64,000 nucleotides of DNA, taken from Phoebastria nigripes (taxonomy: Eukaryota; Chordata; Aves; Procellariiformes; Diomedeidae). The DNA is taken from NCBI GenBank assembly GCA_035582835.1, contig JAYKAV010000778.1, positions 1,704,364-1,768,363 on the forward strand, read 5' to 3'. The notes beneath the pieces are model-generated. The model worked only from the letters and a program-made list of their open reading frames with translations, searched no databases and had not been told where the DNA came from. Positions 1 to 13,489 of the stretch are shown piece by piece. The number at the start of each line of letters is the position of its first letter. The first letter of the stretch is position 1. The translations under genes were made by a program, and so were the position numbers.

Positions 1-3000
1 CCAGATTTTATCTGTCTATAATGGAGCTCTCATAGTTACTAGGAGCACTCAGTGAAGTTATCTGACAACATTTTGCTCATTTGTCAGAAGCAGTAGTATT
101 TTTGTTATTAAATTTTACTTTGCTGTGGCATCTACTTAAGACTCTGCCAGCTGCAAGGTTTTGTATACTGTGCTAAGACATTTCTGCTCCCACAGTTAGT
201 TCCAAGTCCTACTAAAATTAAATGGGTTTTTTTAGTGTGTTTTGAGTCAGCTCTGATTGCTTTAAGCTTTGGTTGTATCATCAGACAAAAAAAAAAAACC
301 AACTAAAAATAGTCAAGAAATATATATTAATTACTTTTTTTAAAACCTGCAATTTACAGTGACATTTAACCCATCTTTCCAGAGCTGCAATTTGACAAGT
401 ATGTAATTACATTTGACCAGTGATAACCATAGAGACAAATAAAATAAGTCATGAAACAATTTATAATAATCTTATACGATTACATCATATTTTTCTAAAT
501 TATTAGAAAGTTGCTTAATTTCTTCTATCCCAACTCAACAGGTGTTTTGAAAAATAATATACGAAAATTCAGCCTGAGTGAAAAGGAGAAGATTCAATAT
601 CAGAGGCATAATATTCTGCTTTACAGGAATTTTAAAAAAAAGTGAACTCAGTTTTATCTTGTGAATGCATTTTGGCTAAAACAAAACATTGGCCTTTTCA
701 CAGCTGCCATGTGACCCATTAATAAAAGACCTAAGCAACAGAAGTAGTTGACTTCAGCATAATGAATGCTAGTCTGCAAACAGAAATCACATNATTTCTG
801 GGATTAGAGCTGAGTTCTATAGTCCCCATTTTCAGTCTTGATTCCTTCTGGTTTTTTGGGGTTTTTTTTGTTTTTGTTTTTTTAATCTTGCTTCCTTTAA
901 CTTAAATTCCCTTTCTTCCTGATCTTTCTATAACAGTGGCATTATAGTGCAAGTAACATAAAAAGGACAGCAGAGAGTAAGGTCTAAAGGGACTGCTCAT
1001 TTCCCATCATTTTCACTTCTGCCAGGTAGCACAGTTCTGGCATGGCCCTCATAGGCCAGGCAGGATACTTGTGAGCATCTGAGATGACTTTAGCCACCTG
1101 CATTTCAGATCATGACTCCCATCACTTGTGATGATAATGACAACACTAAGCTTTCCTCTTTAGCTCAAGTAAAAACAATGGATGCATTTTATACCTGAAA
1201 ACAGCTAAATCATATTAATATGCAAAGAGCCACTTAGAAATACCTTAGAATAGTTATTTAGGCAACCTGTGACTGCTTACTTATCTCCAAGAAGAACTTC
1301 CACTGCCAATGGAGAAATACAACCTGCCTCCCTAATTTGTTCTCCACAGATCTTTGTCTTCCATCCTCACCCTTATTTTAGCAATTAATGAAGTCAATGT
1401 AAGTCTTTCCATTGATTTCAGTGGTCTCCAGCAGAAGGCTGCAGCCCTGCCTCTGGGAGCTGCTTTCAGTCCTCTTGGCTAAATGGAGTTTGTTAGCTTT
1501 GTAGCATTACATATTAATTTATACCACCATGTCTGACAGTCTACCTGGGGGGCAGAAAGGCTGTAATTTACTATTTTAAGGTATATTACGTTCATTAAAT
1601 GATGTGTGTACATTAACTGAATGTAGAAGCTAACAGAAATTAATTTTTATATAATAGAGTACAGTATAAACTAATGAGAAATAAAGGAATGTTAGTCACC
1701 ACACCATAACAAAATATTCTCACATCTACACATGCCCCTGGAGAATTGTTACCTCATGCTCTGTGTGATGGATGTCTACCAACAGCGGGCTTTGTTGTCT
1801 GAGGTGACTCACCTGGAATTAGTTAATGCTTCTAAATGAAGCCAAGGAATGTTAACATTTTAAAGAGCTCAGTGATACAATAAACCCTTACACTGAATTT
1901 ACAGTATTGGCATCATATTTAATTTTAGTATCTGTAATGTTTTTCCACTTTACCTGTAGAAAAGTGGCGGAGGGGTTACAATTAAATTCTAGAACATCCC
2001 TACACTGCTATTAAAACCTCTTTTTCCTCCTCTAATCCCAAAGCTAAAATGACTTTGTTTTCTGTACTTATCCACTGTTGCCTCAGGATAAACAGGTATG
2101 TATCTTTAAAATTGTATTTTACAATATGCAAATTGGCACACCACATAAACAAATTGCTGAAATGACACAGAAGTAAATGTAAGAACAAAAGATTCTTATA
2201 AACCATATTGCTATTCCTACTGGATAGTAAATACCTGATTTTTTCATGCCATATTTATTCTGTCTTTAGTGTACACTCCTTAGGACAGACGATTTCTTAT
2301 GGTATCTAAAGGCAGCAATTCTGTAGAAATTTGCATGCAGTAAATTTACGCAATAAACATTGGAAAAGATGGGCTGGGCCTAAAACCTATTGAAACCCAA
2401 ATGAATATTTCAATTCAAGTGGCTTTGGATCAGTCCACAAGTGCAAACTACCTTTTGTAAATAAACATTTCAGAATATTAAGTCATAAAATACTCCTACT
2501 TTCTTGTTCATTACAATATCGCCTTCCTTACATTATTCACCTTCCAAATTATGTATCTATGTATACGTATTTATATACACACAGACCCTTTTCCATAAGT
2601 GGGACTTAATATATTGAGACATTATAGCTTTTTTAGTATGATTCATACTCTTCCCTATTTTGCTATTGCCTCTAGTGATCTATTCCTATCCGTTTTTAAG
2701 AGACCAACTAATCCAACTGCACCTCTTGCTAACACCAGATCTTTAGAAATGCATTATAATGGACTCTCTGAAATTCATGATTCCTCCTTGCTTTGACTGA
2801 GATTCAGAGTTTTCAATGGCAACTCCATGTTCTCACATCAGAAAAAGAGATTACTCCCTGAACATACTTAGGCTTCATGCATCAAATGCAAACATCTAGC
2901 AGTCCCTTGGAAACTGTATGCTACCATACAACTATGAAATGGATTTTTCTACAATGCCAGTGGGACCTCGCATTTTTAATAGCTTTCTGCTCCAGTAGCC

Positions 3001-3629
3001 CTGGAGAGGAAAATGTCCAGGTATTAGCAATAAGTACTATTAATAGATATTCACTAATCGTAATATTCCGTGATATACCTGAAGTAATACATCTTAATGT
3101 AGGCTTCAAAACCGTGTGCCAAAGAAAGCATTTAACTTCCACCTGTACTTGTAAATATTATTCACATGACTGAATGCATAGACCAGGAGAGTACCAATGA
3201 AAAATTACTAAACAAGTAACTCACTAACCACTTACATGTATAATCATTTACTTTATAGTAACTATGACACAAATTTAAGCATGGCAGACAGCTCTCCACC
3301 ATTACAAATGTATTCTTACATAAGCTTTCAAATCCCTGCCTGTAGGATCTCAAGAGTCTCCGACCCTTGGAAGCTATTTTATTAGGCAGTCAGAATTTTC
3401 AGATCTTTTTCTTCTCAAAATAAAACAACAAAATCAAACTCAAATCTGGTGTATTTTTTAGATCAAGAATAGCAGAACAAAAAGTTAGTAAAACACTAAG
3501 ATTAGTGCCTAAATATTACAGAACTACTTCCTTTTTCCCTGGCTTATTTTTAATTTGAAGAAACTTTACCCGGTGTAAAATAAAATCCATTCTTTTCAAT
3601 CTGGAGTAGAACAAGAAGTTACCTACTAT

Positions 3630-4270
3630 ATAACAACTAAGAAGCCTATCCAATTAACGAGGCCTCTGTGAGACACGTCAGGGTTTATCTGCCGGTTATC
3701 GTGGAGGGCAGTGACGCTGATGGAATGTGAGCACAGGTCCTGCCACTCTGACCGCAGCACCTTTCCAGACCTCGTCCCAAATGGAAACAAAAACCAGTTG
3801 TGACCATCAGAAACCTGATTAATTGCGAGTGGCATTCTGAGCCTGGTGCTGGTGACCCAACCGCTGGGAATTGCCCTGGAGGTTTAAAGTCTCATGTCCT
3901 TCCCAGGGTAGCAGTGACACATATAACAAAACTGCCCAGTTAAATTACATTAGCCAACTACTGTTTACAAATTTCAGGATCACATACGGTCTGCCTATTG
4001 TTTGGCACAGATAAACACAATCAGCCCTGGCATTTGAAGCTGCTGACAGATTGCCAGCCACTGGTGCAGATGGTGGCAGCACAAGAGCGCTAATTACCGA
4101 TGACATTAATGATGAGGTAACCTGTCTCTCTTCAGCTAATAAACAGATGGAATGTGTTTCCTATTCATTTTTTTTTCAGATAACAAATTGTTTAGCTTTA
4201 ATGGTAGAGAGCAACAAAACCAAATTATCTGTTCTTTGGAGAAATTTGTTTTCCGCTAATTGCTCTAAAC
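3630..4270. promoter_or_regulatory. Candidate conserved non-coding elements (two adjacent)
   Basis: Segments 3640-3890 and 4030-4270 keep several CpGs (CACGTCAGG, GCCGGTTATCG, GAGCGCTAATTACCGATGAC) inside AT-rich DNA that has lost most of them. They hold clustered homeodomain-like cores (TTAATTGC, CTAATTAC, ATTAATGATG). This texture is usual in vertebrate enhancers under constraint. There is no conservation data here, so this is a guess from composition. Confidence 0.3.
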
Positions 4271-4972
4271 AATCAATAAAAGAATTACAACTGGCATTAT
4301 CCCACTGGGAACAGAAGCAGAGAAGTCAAAGTCAATTAGCTTCCTATCGTATGATGCACTCAGATGGAAAGAGTCATTACAACAGAGTGTAAAAGTCAAA
4401 CTATAAAGTATGGAGTTCCATGAACAAAGCAGACTTGGATGGAAAATCTAACAGAGAGCTTTTACATACCTGACAATGCTTCATATATCACTGCAGTTTC
4501 CAGTTTTTCTTTAGATGCTTCCAAAAAAGGGTAGAAGACAGGTAAGATGACGTCCTTGGACCTTAGAAGGCTCTGAGTTTCAGGAGCGCACTAAGGCTTT
4601 AAGTCTTCAGAAGTCATGGCTGAGAAATGTCTCATCTACAGAATAAAAAGAACAAATAACCAGCTCATTTTTCTTTCAATGTTCCATTAGTACAAATATG
4701 ATAAATATGGAAGAGCTGGGGACTCCACAGTGGCTAGTGAAATACTATGCAAGTGGGCAAAATAGCTGCCATAGTTGACTTCCCAGCCTTTTCTCCACTA
4801 TTCTCAATGACGGGGAGACGGGCAAGGAATAAAATAGGGCAACTGTTGTTGCCACATGATCAGTGCCTAATACAACAGCCATGCTTCAAGCGAGGAGACA
4901 ACTTCACCGGGACTAGGAGTCCCTGCCTTGTGTAAGCACCAGATACCAGCAGTGTGCTGAATGACTGGACCA

Positions 4973-5002
4973 TCCGTCCTCTCAGAGTCCGTCCTCTCAG
5001 AG
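4973..5002 (+). repeat. Perfect 15-bp tandem duplication
   Basis: TCCGTCCTCTCAGAG occurs twice back to back (4973-4987, 4988-5002) without mismatch, so the duplication is recent. It lies in a locally GC-rich patch (about 4960-5235) just left of a CR1 tail. Confidence 0.95.
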
Positions 5003-5348
5003 GCAGGACTTCAAGCTCTTGCTGAGTCCCTGAAAGCCCTGAGGAGAAGTCGGATTCTTGTGCCCTGCAGGGCCGTGGCTCCTGGCCCTGCCAAGCAGTG
5101 CCTCTCACCAAAGCCCACAGCCCGTCCAGGAGGAAGCAGCCGAGAGGCAGTGGCCCCCATTTTCTTGCACACTAGCCAGCTAGCAGTCTCTTGGCCCTGT
5201 ATGCACAGAAACCCCTGCCATCCTGCTCCNGACAGGGCTGCTGCACAAAAAAGTTGTGATATCCTGTTTCAAAATTGAGAAGTGGTGATGTGTATTTTTG
5301 CATATATCCCCATTTCCCCCACCATGGGTTTATGATACAACAGAAAGC

Positions 5349-5381
5349 ATATATATATACACACACATACATATATACAAA
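5349..5381. repeat. (TA)n/(CA)n microsatellite
   Basis: Alternating TA then CA dinucleotides with interruptions, on the left of the CR1 tail that starts near 5457. Confidence 0.85.
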
Positions 5382-5456
5382 CTGACTATTCAGGTTGAAT
5401 GTTTTAACTAATAGCAATTGGATCAAAGCAGCAACCATGTAGCAAGGACAAGTCAC

Positions 5457-5600
5457 CTTCCATGGAGCTATTTAAAAGACGTGTAGATGTGGCGCTTAGG
5501 GACATGGTTTAGTGGTGGACTTGGCAGTGTTAGGTTTATGGTTGGACTCAATGATCTTAAGGGTCATTTCCAACCTAAATGATTCTATGATTCGATGACC
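5457..5600 (+). mobile_element. CR1 LINE 3' tail
   Basis: A short 5'-truncated CR1 tail. It runs from GAGCTATTTAAAAGACGTGT at 5465 through GGACATGGTTTAGTG and the TTCCAACCTAAATGATTCTA end, finishing with two imperfect 8-bp units of the terminal repeat (ATTCTATG, ATTCGATG) at about 5582-5597. It lacks any of the RT coding part. Low divergence in the last 100 bp suggests a bird-specific subfamily. Confidence 0.9.
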
Positions 5601-7589
5601 ATCCATATCAGAAAAAAATTCAAGCACGTAAGATACAGACATATTCTGCTAGAATAACTTCTCATTGCTGTCAGATTTTCCTCAAATGCATGGAGCTTTA
5701 GATTTACTTTTATCTTTTAAACATTATTCATGGATTATTTGTTGGTTCCAGTGCACTCAATTAAGAAAGTAACATTTTAACAAACTTTGTGTTGAACATA
5801 ACTCACTTTGCGTGTTACGAGAGTCAAGTCCACATTATTTCACATTAAGTCCTTGCACCCTGCACTTCCTCATCAGTCAAAAGCTTAGTAGCGTATATTT
5901 TGCCCTGGAAAACTGAAATCACAGAGCTTTACATGAACCCTTGACTGATTTAACATCTCTCTTGGGCTGAGCTCCTGACTCTTATAAGGAGTGGCTAAAG
6001 AGCCAAAGTGCTCTTGCACAGACTACTTGAATGACAGTGCTTGTTTCCCCCAGATCATTCCATCAGGACACTTTCCTGCACAGGTTTATTTTTCTACAGC
6101 AATGTCTCTAATTTTATACAGGGTAAAAACTGCTGGCCACCCAAGGTCTTAATACATTGAGCAATGTTTTCAGCAGTGATGTAATGTTGTATTTGAAAAC
6201 ACATTATCTCCCCACTTTCTACTTTATGCTGTTGCATACAAAGGAGTCAAACGACTTTTTCATGCAAGCACAATTGCAAAGGCATCCAAAACTTTTGTTA
6301 AAGGCCACCTACTTTTTCCATGAATTATCAGAAACAACACAGGCAGCCTATTTAGAAGTGAATAACAATGAATGGCTGTTCTGGGCTGGGAAAGTTTTAC
6401 ATACATCCTCACAGTTCTCTTTATTCAGAGCTTGTAAATAACAACAGCATACAAGCCCTACAGCCACTAATTTAGCACCACATTGTGACTCCCTCTGTTT
6501 CTTTCCATTTGCCTCAAGCAAAGTCAAGTTCTAGTGACCTTTTTTGGCCAATATATATGAAACTGGTTCGTGTGACCTCAGTACTGTTTTGTACAAAGCA
6601 TTAAATAATCTTGTACAAAGCAAATGGTACAGTCTGTTGACCATGAAATTCCTATGACTGGGCTTAAGTTGGTTTGTCTATGCATTGCTGAATAATTAAG
6701 TGTGGGACTAAGTTTTGTTGAAAAGGAAAACAAACATTTTGTTTAGTTTTGTTGCAAAGCATTGCTAATTCAGGGGCTATTCTGCTGCTAAGCAGAAGAA
6801 GGAAATCTTTAAGCAATAAAAACAATTATGATATTTAACAGTTCTCAGTTTTTCTCCTTAGCCAGGATTCTTGTAAAATGAAGACAACATCCCTCTATGG
6901 CTATATGTGCAACAACAATTAGTTAAGCCACCTGTAACATGCTGTATTTTCCTATGCAAAAAGAGCATGTGGTGGTTAGAACAGATACTTGATACAGAAG
7001 GAAACATCTCTCTCATATAGACTGTTTACAAAGCCACTTACGAAATTTTAAAAATTGCTCTGAATGTCTTGCTTACTTTTCCAGCAGAGGTGTTTTCTTC
7101 CTGTGCTAACGCAAGACAGATTTCCACAGAACGCCAGCTGAGTGCTAACATTTGTTCTTTATAACACATCCCTCTACAGATGAGACCAAATTCTGCTTTC
7201 CTTCTCATTTTGGCAACTACTGTATAAGTAACAGTTGCACAGTGTCATCCTGAATCACAAATTTTGCTTATGATCTGTAGAATATATCTCATGTTAGACC
7301 ACTTTTCTTCCTTAATGCTGGAATCCTCATACTTTATCATCTACAGATACACAGGGTGTGCATCTAACAAAACCTAAGTCAGCTCTTACCATGCAACTTT
7401 TGTTTTCCCTTCACACACATGAAGCACTCCTGAAGTGTTTATACAAATCAAAGGAAATCTTTTATCATACTCTTTGCTCATCTGGGTCACCTGAAATGCA
7501 AAGTGCAAAATTAACTACAAACAGTAAAACAGTTCATTCCTCTTTCTGCACTCTGCTACACTTCACCATGCACACAATGTGGTAATTGC

Positions 7590-7765
7590 TTTTGCTTGAC
7601 TTGTTCAAACAGCCATTTTCATGATGTGACAGCTAGGGCACTAATATATTTATGCCCTTTGTAATCGGCCAGCACTGCTTGTAATTAGGTGCAAAGTTAA
7701 TTAAGTGCAATACATCTAATAACTGCCTGCCAGTAATTGTAAAGTTTGATTTAGCACATGAACTG
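7590..7765. promoter_or_regulatory. Candidate conserved non-coding element
   Basis: Dense TAATTA-type cores (TTGTAATTAGG, AGTTAATTAAGTG, CCAGTAATTG) with regular spacing, a retained CpG (AATCGGCC) and no repeat signature. Such clustering of homeodomain cores is typical of developmental enhancers. Inference only. Confidence 0.3.
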
Positions 7766-9119
7766 TCAAGGTGTCAGAATGGTGTGTTAAAAAATAAGTT
7801 GCTAACAGAAAAACAATCCTGCCACAAGCCAGAGAAAAGCACCGTGACAGTGAGTCAGTTGAGAAAAGGAAAAGATATTCAATACTTACTATTTCTGACA
7901 CTGGGAAATGACCCCACCTGCATGTTGATAAGTTGTATCTTGCTTTATCAAACAACAAATTGAAATATATTTTTACTTACCAGCCAATGTCTTCTCCTAT
8001 AGACAACCCTTCCCTTTAAAAGCTATACATATGGTATAGAATTTTTTAAAGTCTGTAAATGTCAGTTAGATTTAATTTTTAAAAAAATTAATGCACAAGG
8101 AGGGTTATAAAAAGAACCAAGAAGGCCCAGAGAGTCACATTTCATGTTTAGGGACCTGGTTTTGTTTGTTTCTTTTATTGCACAAAATACAGCTTTTCTT
8201 CTACTGAACGTAAGAGAACATTATACATATCCCAAATACTTATGCATAACACTAGCATAAATAACTATGCTTTAGTTGTTTGTGCTTTAGTTAATTTCAC
8301 TATTTCAATTCTTCACCTAGGAAAAAAACATGTTCATGATTTTATTCACTACAGGATATCCTCTCTCCAAACCACAGTTTCAAACTACTTGTTTTGGTTT
8401 CAACTGTTACTTGTGCTTTTATTTATCTCTTCAGTTTTCTTGAAAACCAGCTCCTCTCCTAATGATTGATCATACCTTCTCCACGAGCTTATTGTGAATT
8501 TTCCAGCTCCATATTCTTCTTTCTTAAATTCAACTTTGATTCACTCAAGTGTGGGTATCTTCACCTCCATCCCTGTATGGTATGAACCGTAAAATGTTCT
8601 CTTCCTCATGCTAGGCAGTCAGGGCAAGTTTAAGCAAAAGCATAGCTGGTCAGCAGGGGAAAAAAAAAAAGAAAAAGAACAAATGACACAAATTCTATAG
8701 ATGGAATAATTTAGGACTAGCTGTACATCAGATTAGAAGTTACAGGGAGCACAAATGATGAGTTACATATGTACCACAGCAGCACAAAATATGTGCATAG
8801 TTCAATAATACTTTGATTATTAACACACTCACAGATGTATGATGCTCAGAAAATTACACCTATAAGATATCAAGAGGGAAAGCATGGACAATGCTCTGAA
8901 GCTTTTTTAGGCCAGCAGATGCAAATAAATTGATGGAATTTGTACACATATAGGATAGCCAACAAACCTTGAGAAATAACCTAAGTTCAAGGACAACATT
9001 GCTACTTCCAAAGCAATCACCAGTAAAGCTTTCTTTCTGAAATACACTTCACAAAAATCAATGTCAGATAAGCTAATCTTTGTGGTTAGTTATTATAAAC
9101 TGATATTTGATCAGGGAAA

Positions 9120-9315
9120 TTATGCTCTAGATTGACGTGAAATTAATAATGCTTGTTGTGTGGTGCCCGATGATAAAGGTAAATGCTAATAGCTCTGAAA
9201 TCCTAATGATTGCCGAAGTACTCTTCCGAGCTTTGATTAGTGCTTGTGTTGTGCAATTATGCTTTTCTATAATTACCGTGAATTACCATCATGATATTAT
9301 TATTCTCATATTTTT
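9120..9315. promoter_or_regulatory. Candidate conserved non-coding element
   Basis: Contains TGACGTGAAATTAATAATG, TGATTAGTG, a TGTGCAATTATGC octamer-like block and AATTACCGTGAATTACC (a direct repeat of AATTACC), plus CpGs at CCGATG, GCCGAAG and TTCCGAGC that neutral AT-rich bird DNA seldom keeps. A weak frame here (82 codons) is not convincing as coding. Confidence 0.3.
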
Positions 9316-12300
9316 TATTCCTCTGAAATTCTCAAAATTTCCTGCAGCTAAAAATGGATTTCATTTGCATTATCACAAGCTTTGATTGTTTAATGAAAAA
9401 TAATTCCATGCAGACCCTCATGTTAAATTGTCCATTTAAAATTTTCCTGTTATCTAGATTATGTTGAAGTGCCCCTTCTTTCATTTATCATTTGCCTTTA
9501 TTATCACAATCACTGCCCTCGCTTCATGCTAGATTTCGGAGAGAAGGAAAAAATGAAAGACATTTTTATTCATATCACTGTCTTCTGCCTGGAAGCCCTT
9601 TCTCTGCATATTCTCCCTTTTCCTTAAAATTCCTTATTTGGGAAGCTTAAAAATGCCAGGACTTTTCAGCAAAATGTGGTAGCTATGCTAAAAATACGAT
9701 TTTCTTTGGTTGCAGTAGGGTCTGCANAAGGCTACCTCGGACTTGTCTAAGGCTTAGAATCATGCCCTAAGCAAGTGAGATGACCAAGGGCCATCCTTGT
9801 CTATGCCTGATGGCTGCTCGATATTTCCCTCTCAATAAATACACGTAAAGGGGCAGTGCNCACTTGCTAGGAATGTCCATCTCTCTGCTAGGGGCACAGC
9901 TACGTCCACCTCACTACTGAAATGTTTTTGGCAAGTGTGGATATCTTCATGGTTTTCAGTGCTGTAGTGGCTTTAAACTTCACAAGATAGCCTAAAATGA
10001 CAACCATTTTTCAAAATGAGTCTTCATTTCAGTTTGCCCTATTTGAAGCAAATTTCAGGACTGATTTTCAAGGTGTTTGCACTCCCTGTGAGCAGTATTG
10101 ATCAACTTATCATTAATCAGATGGCTACTTAACAGCCTTGGGGAAAAAAAAAAACAAACCACGAGATCACCTCACCTTCAGAAATCAAAAAATAAATTAA
10201 AAAGCCATTTGTTTGCATGATTTTTGTTTATGCGCAGGAAAATATTAGACTCAAAGTATTGATTTTTGTAGTCTTATTTTTTCCCATCTGTAGACATTAA
10301 TTGATTTTCTCTTTTTTCCTTTCTCAGTAATTTTACAGAACATCTGATGTGTTATGAAGCAATGGTGGTTTTGAGGGCTTCTGAAAGCCTTGCTCCATGG
10401 CAGCTTGCAAAACATGAGTGCAACTATGTTGTGGGGGAACACTCAAAGTACGTACTCAGCAATGCTGTAATGAAAATGTAGCTTAAGCCATGCTCAAGGC
10501 TAATCTTCAAACAACTTTTTAGGAGCAGAAAGGCAAGAGCAATTGACTTCAGCAGATTTCTGGATACAAAATGCATATAGTACCAGAACCAGCAAAATCC
10601 ATTCAAAAGCCAAGTTGCAAAAATGGTGGGAAATGTGGGTTTGTAAGACTATGTAGGAGCCTTTCTCAGAGGCATTGAGTTTAATAATCATAAAAAAACA
10701 TCAGATAGACATGACCTCCAAAATTAAAAAGTATGAAAGTATCCCACAACCTAAAGAAGAGGTCATCTGATATGTGGAATATTTCTTCCTACATATATCA
10801 CTTCTGCATGAAGTGCATGTATGTTTAAATAGATGGACGAAAGGAGGTAGAGAGACAGAATCTATTCTTCAGAATTTAGTGAAATTCAGTTAACCTCTTC
10901 TTGGTTTACATAGAAAGTTTTCATTTCTATTGTAACAAAAATGGAAAAATCTTGTGACCTTTGCACAGTTTTGATAGTCTTAAGGTCTGATTTGTATGTT
11001 GCTCAGTCTAGCTCAAGTTTACCATCATTTTGCTGCCTCTATATTAAAAGCCTTCACTGCAGTATTTCTACAAAAAGAGTAATTCAGTTATTTTTTAAAT
11101 AGATTTTTTGAGCTATTTTGTGATGTGTTCACAAATGCTGGACTAGAAGAAGATGGTCTAGATAACTAAATTTATATTATGTATTTCACTTGTATGTATA
11201 TTTTGTCATTTTGTCTCCCTCATTTCTTTCCAATCTTTTTCAACTGGTTCTATTTTCACCTCATATATGCATCTGATTTTTCTCTCACATACACACAAGT
11301 CTCCTATGCAAAGTGTTAATATAACACGTGTGGTCACAATTTCACACTTGTAATATTCAAATAGGTTCAAAGTTAGTCAGAATAAGTTTGACCATGCCCA
11401 TACGTATACTTAAGGAGACGAAAGCCTGAATCAGATGAAGGAAAACAACCATTTTTTCAGAAGAAATCTTCTATAAGGAGATATATATATCCCTTAAATA
11501 TTTGTTTTCATTTTCACCATGGATAATAACAAATGGAGATACTTCATCTATAACTTTATTATGATGTGCGGAAAATTGAGTCCACATTGAACATCTGTAG
11601 ATTGCATCTTTCAAAGCAGTGCTCCACCAGTAAGATTTCATACTGATAGCTAAAGAATGTTGGGTTTCGAAGCAGCAATGTACACTCATGAAACCACGAC
11701 TTCTTTTCATCTGTTTGTCTGTGCTGCGAACCTGTTCTCATTGCTTCCTAGATGAATCATCGTTCCACTGGGCTGTGCACATGTCCTGATGAGCATGTGC
11801 TACATGGCCATCTCTGACACTGTCTTAAATATTGGTTCCATATCTCCTAACCCAGCTACGGCTGCCAAGTGAATGAACATGGCAGTGACACTGATAGTAA
11901 CATTAGCATCTTGCACACTTTCATCCCAGTCTGCTTCATATCAGTTCTACTTGAAGTCACACTGTATTAAGAAGGGCTGTTATTTTTAGGTACCCAAACC
12001 AATGTCACATAAACAAATAAGCGGGAACAAGTCATGTATCGGGCATTGACCTTGCCAGTGAGCCAACCTTCTCCAACTGGAACCAGTATAAATGTAAATT
12101 ATTAGAGAAGCTCCCACCCATACTTCATGGAAACTTCCACTCTACCACCCACATGGTCACTGCCCAGTCTTACCCCTCATATGGGAGGTCAGCAGAGATC
12201 CTGCTTGTTTCATAATTTTTCTTTTATATTACAGATCAGCTTCAAGAGCCTAGGAGAGGAGCTAATCCTACACACATGTGCCTCTGGTGAGATGGCAACT

Positions 12301-13417
12301 GTCCCTGGCTAAGGAATTAACACCCCTTTTAAAGTTATCCTCTTTATTCTGAGCTTCCAACAAACAAATCAAATCCAGCATTTAGCAACTGCATGTTTCA
12401 AATCACCAAAAGCCTTTTCAGATCTTGAAGCTGTACACACTGTCTGCTAGAATAACCTCAGGCATTCTGTGACAATTGAATTATAACCAGTGACACCCTC
12501 TTTCCCATCCCATTGCACTGAGTTACCTCCACTGTCTACAGAGAGGACTCCACATGCTTTCATGCAGGCAGCAATGTGCTGGACAACAGCAGGAACATAT
12601 TATTAAATATTTCTTTTATCTTCACTTACAATAGCCACAAATTTAACCAGTCCTCAAATATTTTCCATTAGACTATTGCAGCCACAAAGGTTCCAAGCCA
12701 TGGAGACTAAAGAGGTTTTAGGTGATTACGGCTCTTCAGTCACTTTTATCCAGCCCAACCAATTTTATCCACAAAAGCTTGAAGAAAATACCCAGTCGCA
12801 TGCCACAGCACAAGATGAAAAGTACGCAGTCATCTGTGTTGCTCTGTTTCCTGCTAGGCCTCTGAGATATTACAGGTTTGGCTGTTGACCTTTCACTACA
12901 GTTTAAATTTTGTTTGAGGATGTTAGAAATATTTCAGCTCCTGAGTGGTTGCCTGTGATTGGAGAGACTGCAGCCAGTGAGCTGGGTGGTCCTTTCTATT
13001 TCTGGGCTCTCAGGAACTGACTATGCTAATCTGTCACTGTGCTTGAGTAGCCATATTACTTCATTATTGCAACTTACAGTGCAGTGTGGAGGGATTTCCT
13101 TTCTGTATAAATTGGACTGTCATGGACTCTGGAGCCTGCCAGTAAAGAAATATTTGTATGATTTTTTAAATTATCTTGGTATTACTTTGTGCAATGCTTT
13201 ACATGTATGCAGGAGGCATTGTTCTTCCTTCCCTCTGAATGTTCTGCAAAGAATGGAAAAGCAGCCTGAATGCAGAGATGTGAAGAAATCACACAGAGTG
13301 CTGTATTGCTGTATCCAAATCCCTTCAGACAGGGAAACGGTCTGATGGGTTCATATCCATTAGCATATGGATATTCTATTTATAAATTCTTATAAATCTA
13401 CCTGTTTATGGCTAGAG

Positions 13418-13489
13418 CAGTGACTCTAAACTGCTTTGTGGGTAACCCAAGGGAATTTGGGCGAGGGAGTTCTAGTCCAGGAACCGCTG
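13418..13489. mobile_element. Possible hAT/Charlie-like miniature DNA transposon remnant
   Basis: A 72-bp segment begins CAGTGACTCTAAACTG and ends CTAGTCCAGGAACCGCTG. Its ends are imperfect inverted repeats of the CAGYGRYTCY type seen in hAT-Charlie elements, and an internal GTGGGTAACCC also resembles those families. The flanking 8-bp sequences (GGCTAGAG, CTTAGCTG) do not match as a target duplication, which weakens the call. An old, decayed non-autonomous copy is the best reading. Confidence 0.4.

Larger units (their letters stand above)
1..5456. other. Intergenic DNA, no gene seen; includes candidate regulatory segments at 3.63-4.27 kb
   Basis: AT-rich sequence with only short random frames (the longest, 113 codons at 4051-4392, has no recognisable motif). 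I looked for C2H2 zinc-finger codons of the expected neighbour PRDM5 and saw none. A GC-rich patch without many CpGs lies at about 4960-5235. Confidence 0.75.

Noticed and set aside
4051..4392. 113-codon plus-strand frame overlapping CpG-retaining DNA
   Set aside because: Composition changes midway and the second half is ordinary AT-rich sequence. The constraint-like texture fits a regulatory element better than coding.
12959..13345. 128-codon plus-strand frame
   Set aside because: No family motif or splice context and no supporting neighbour; consistent with chance.
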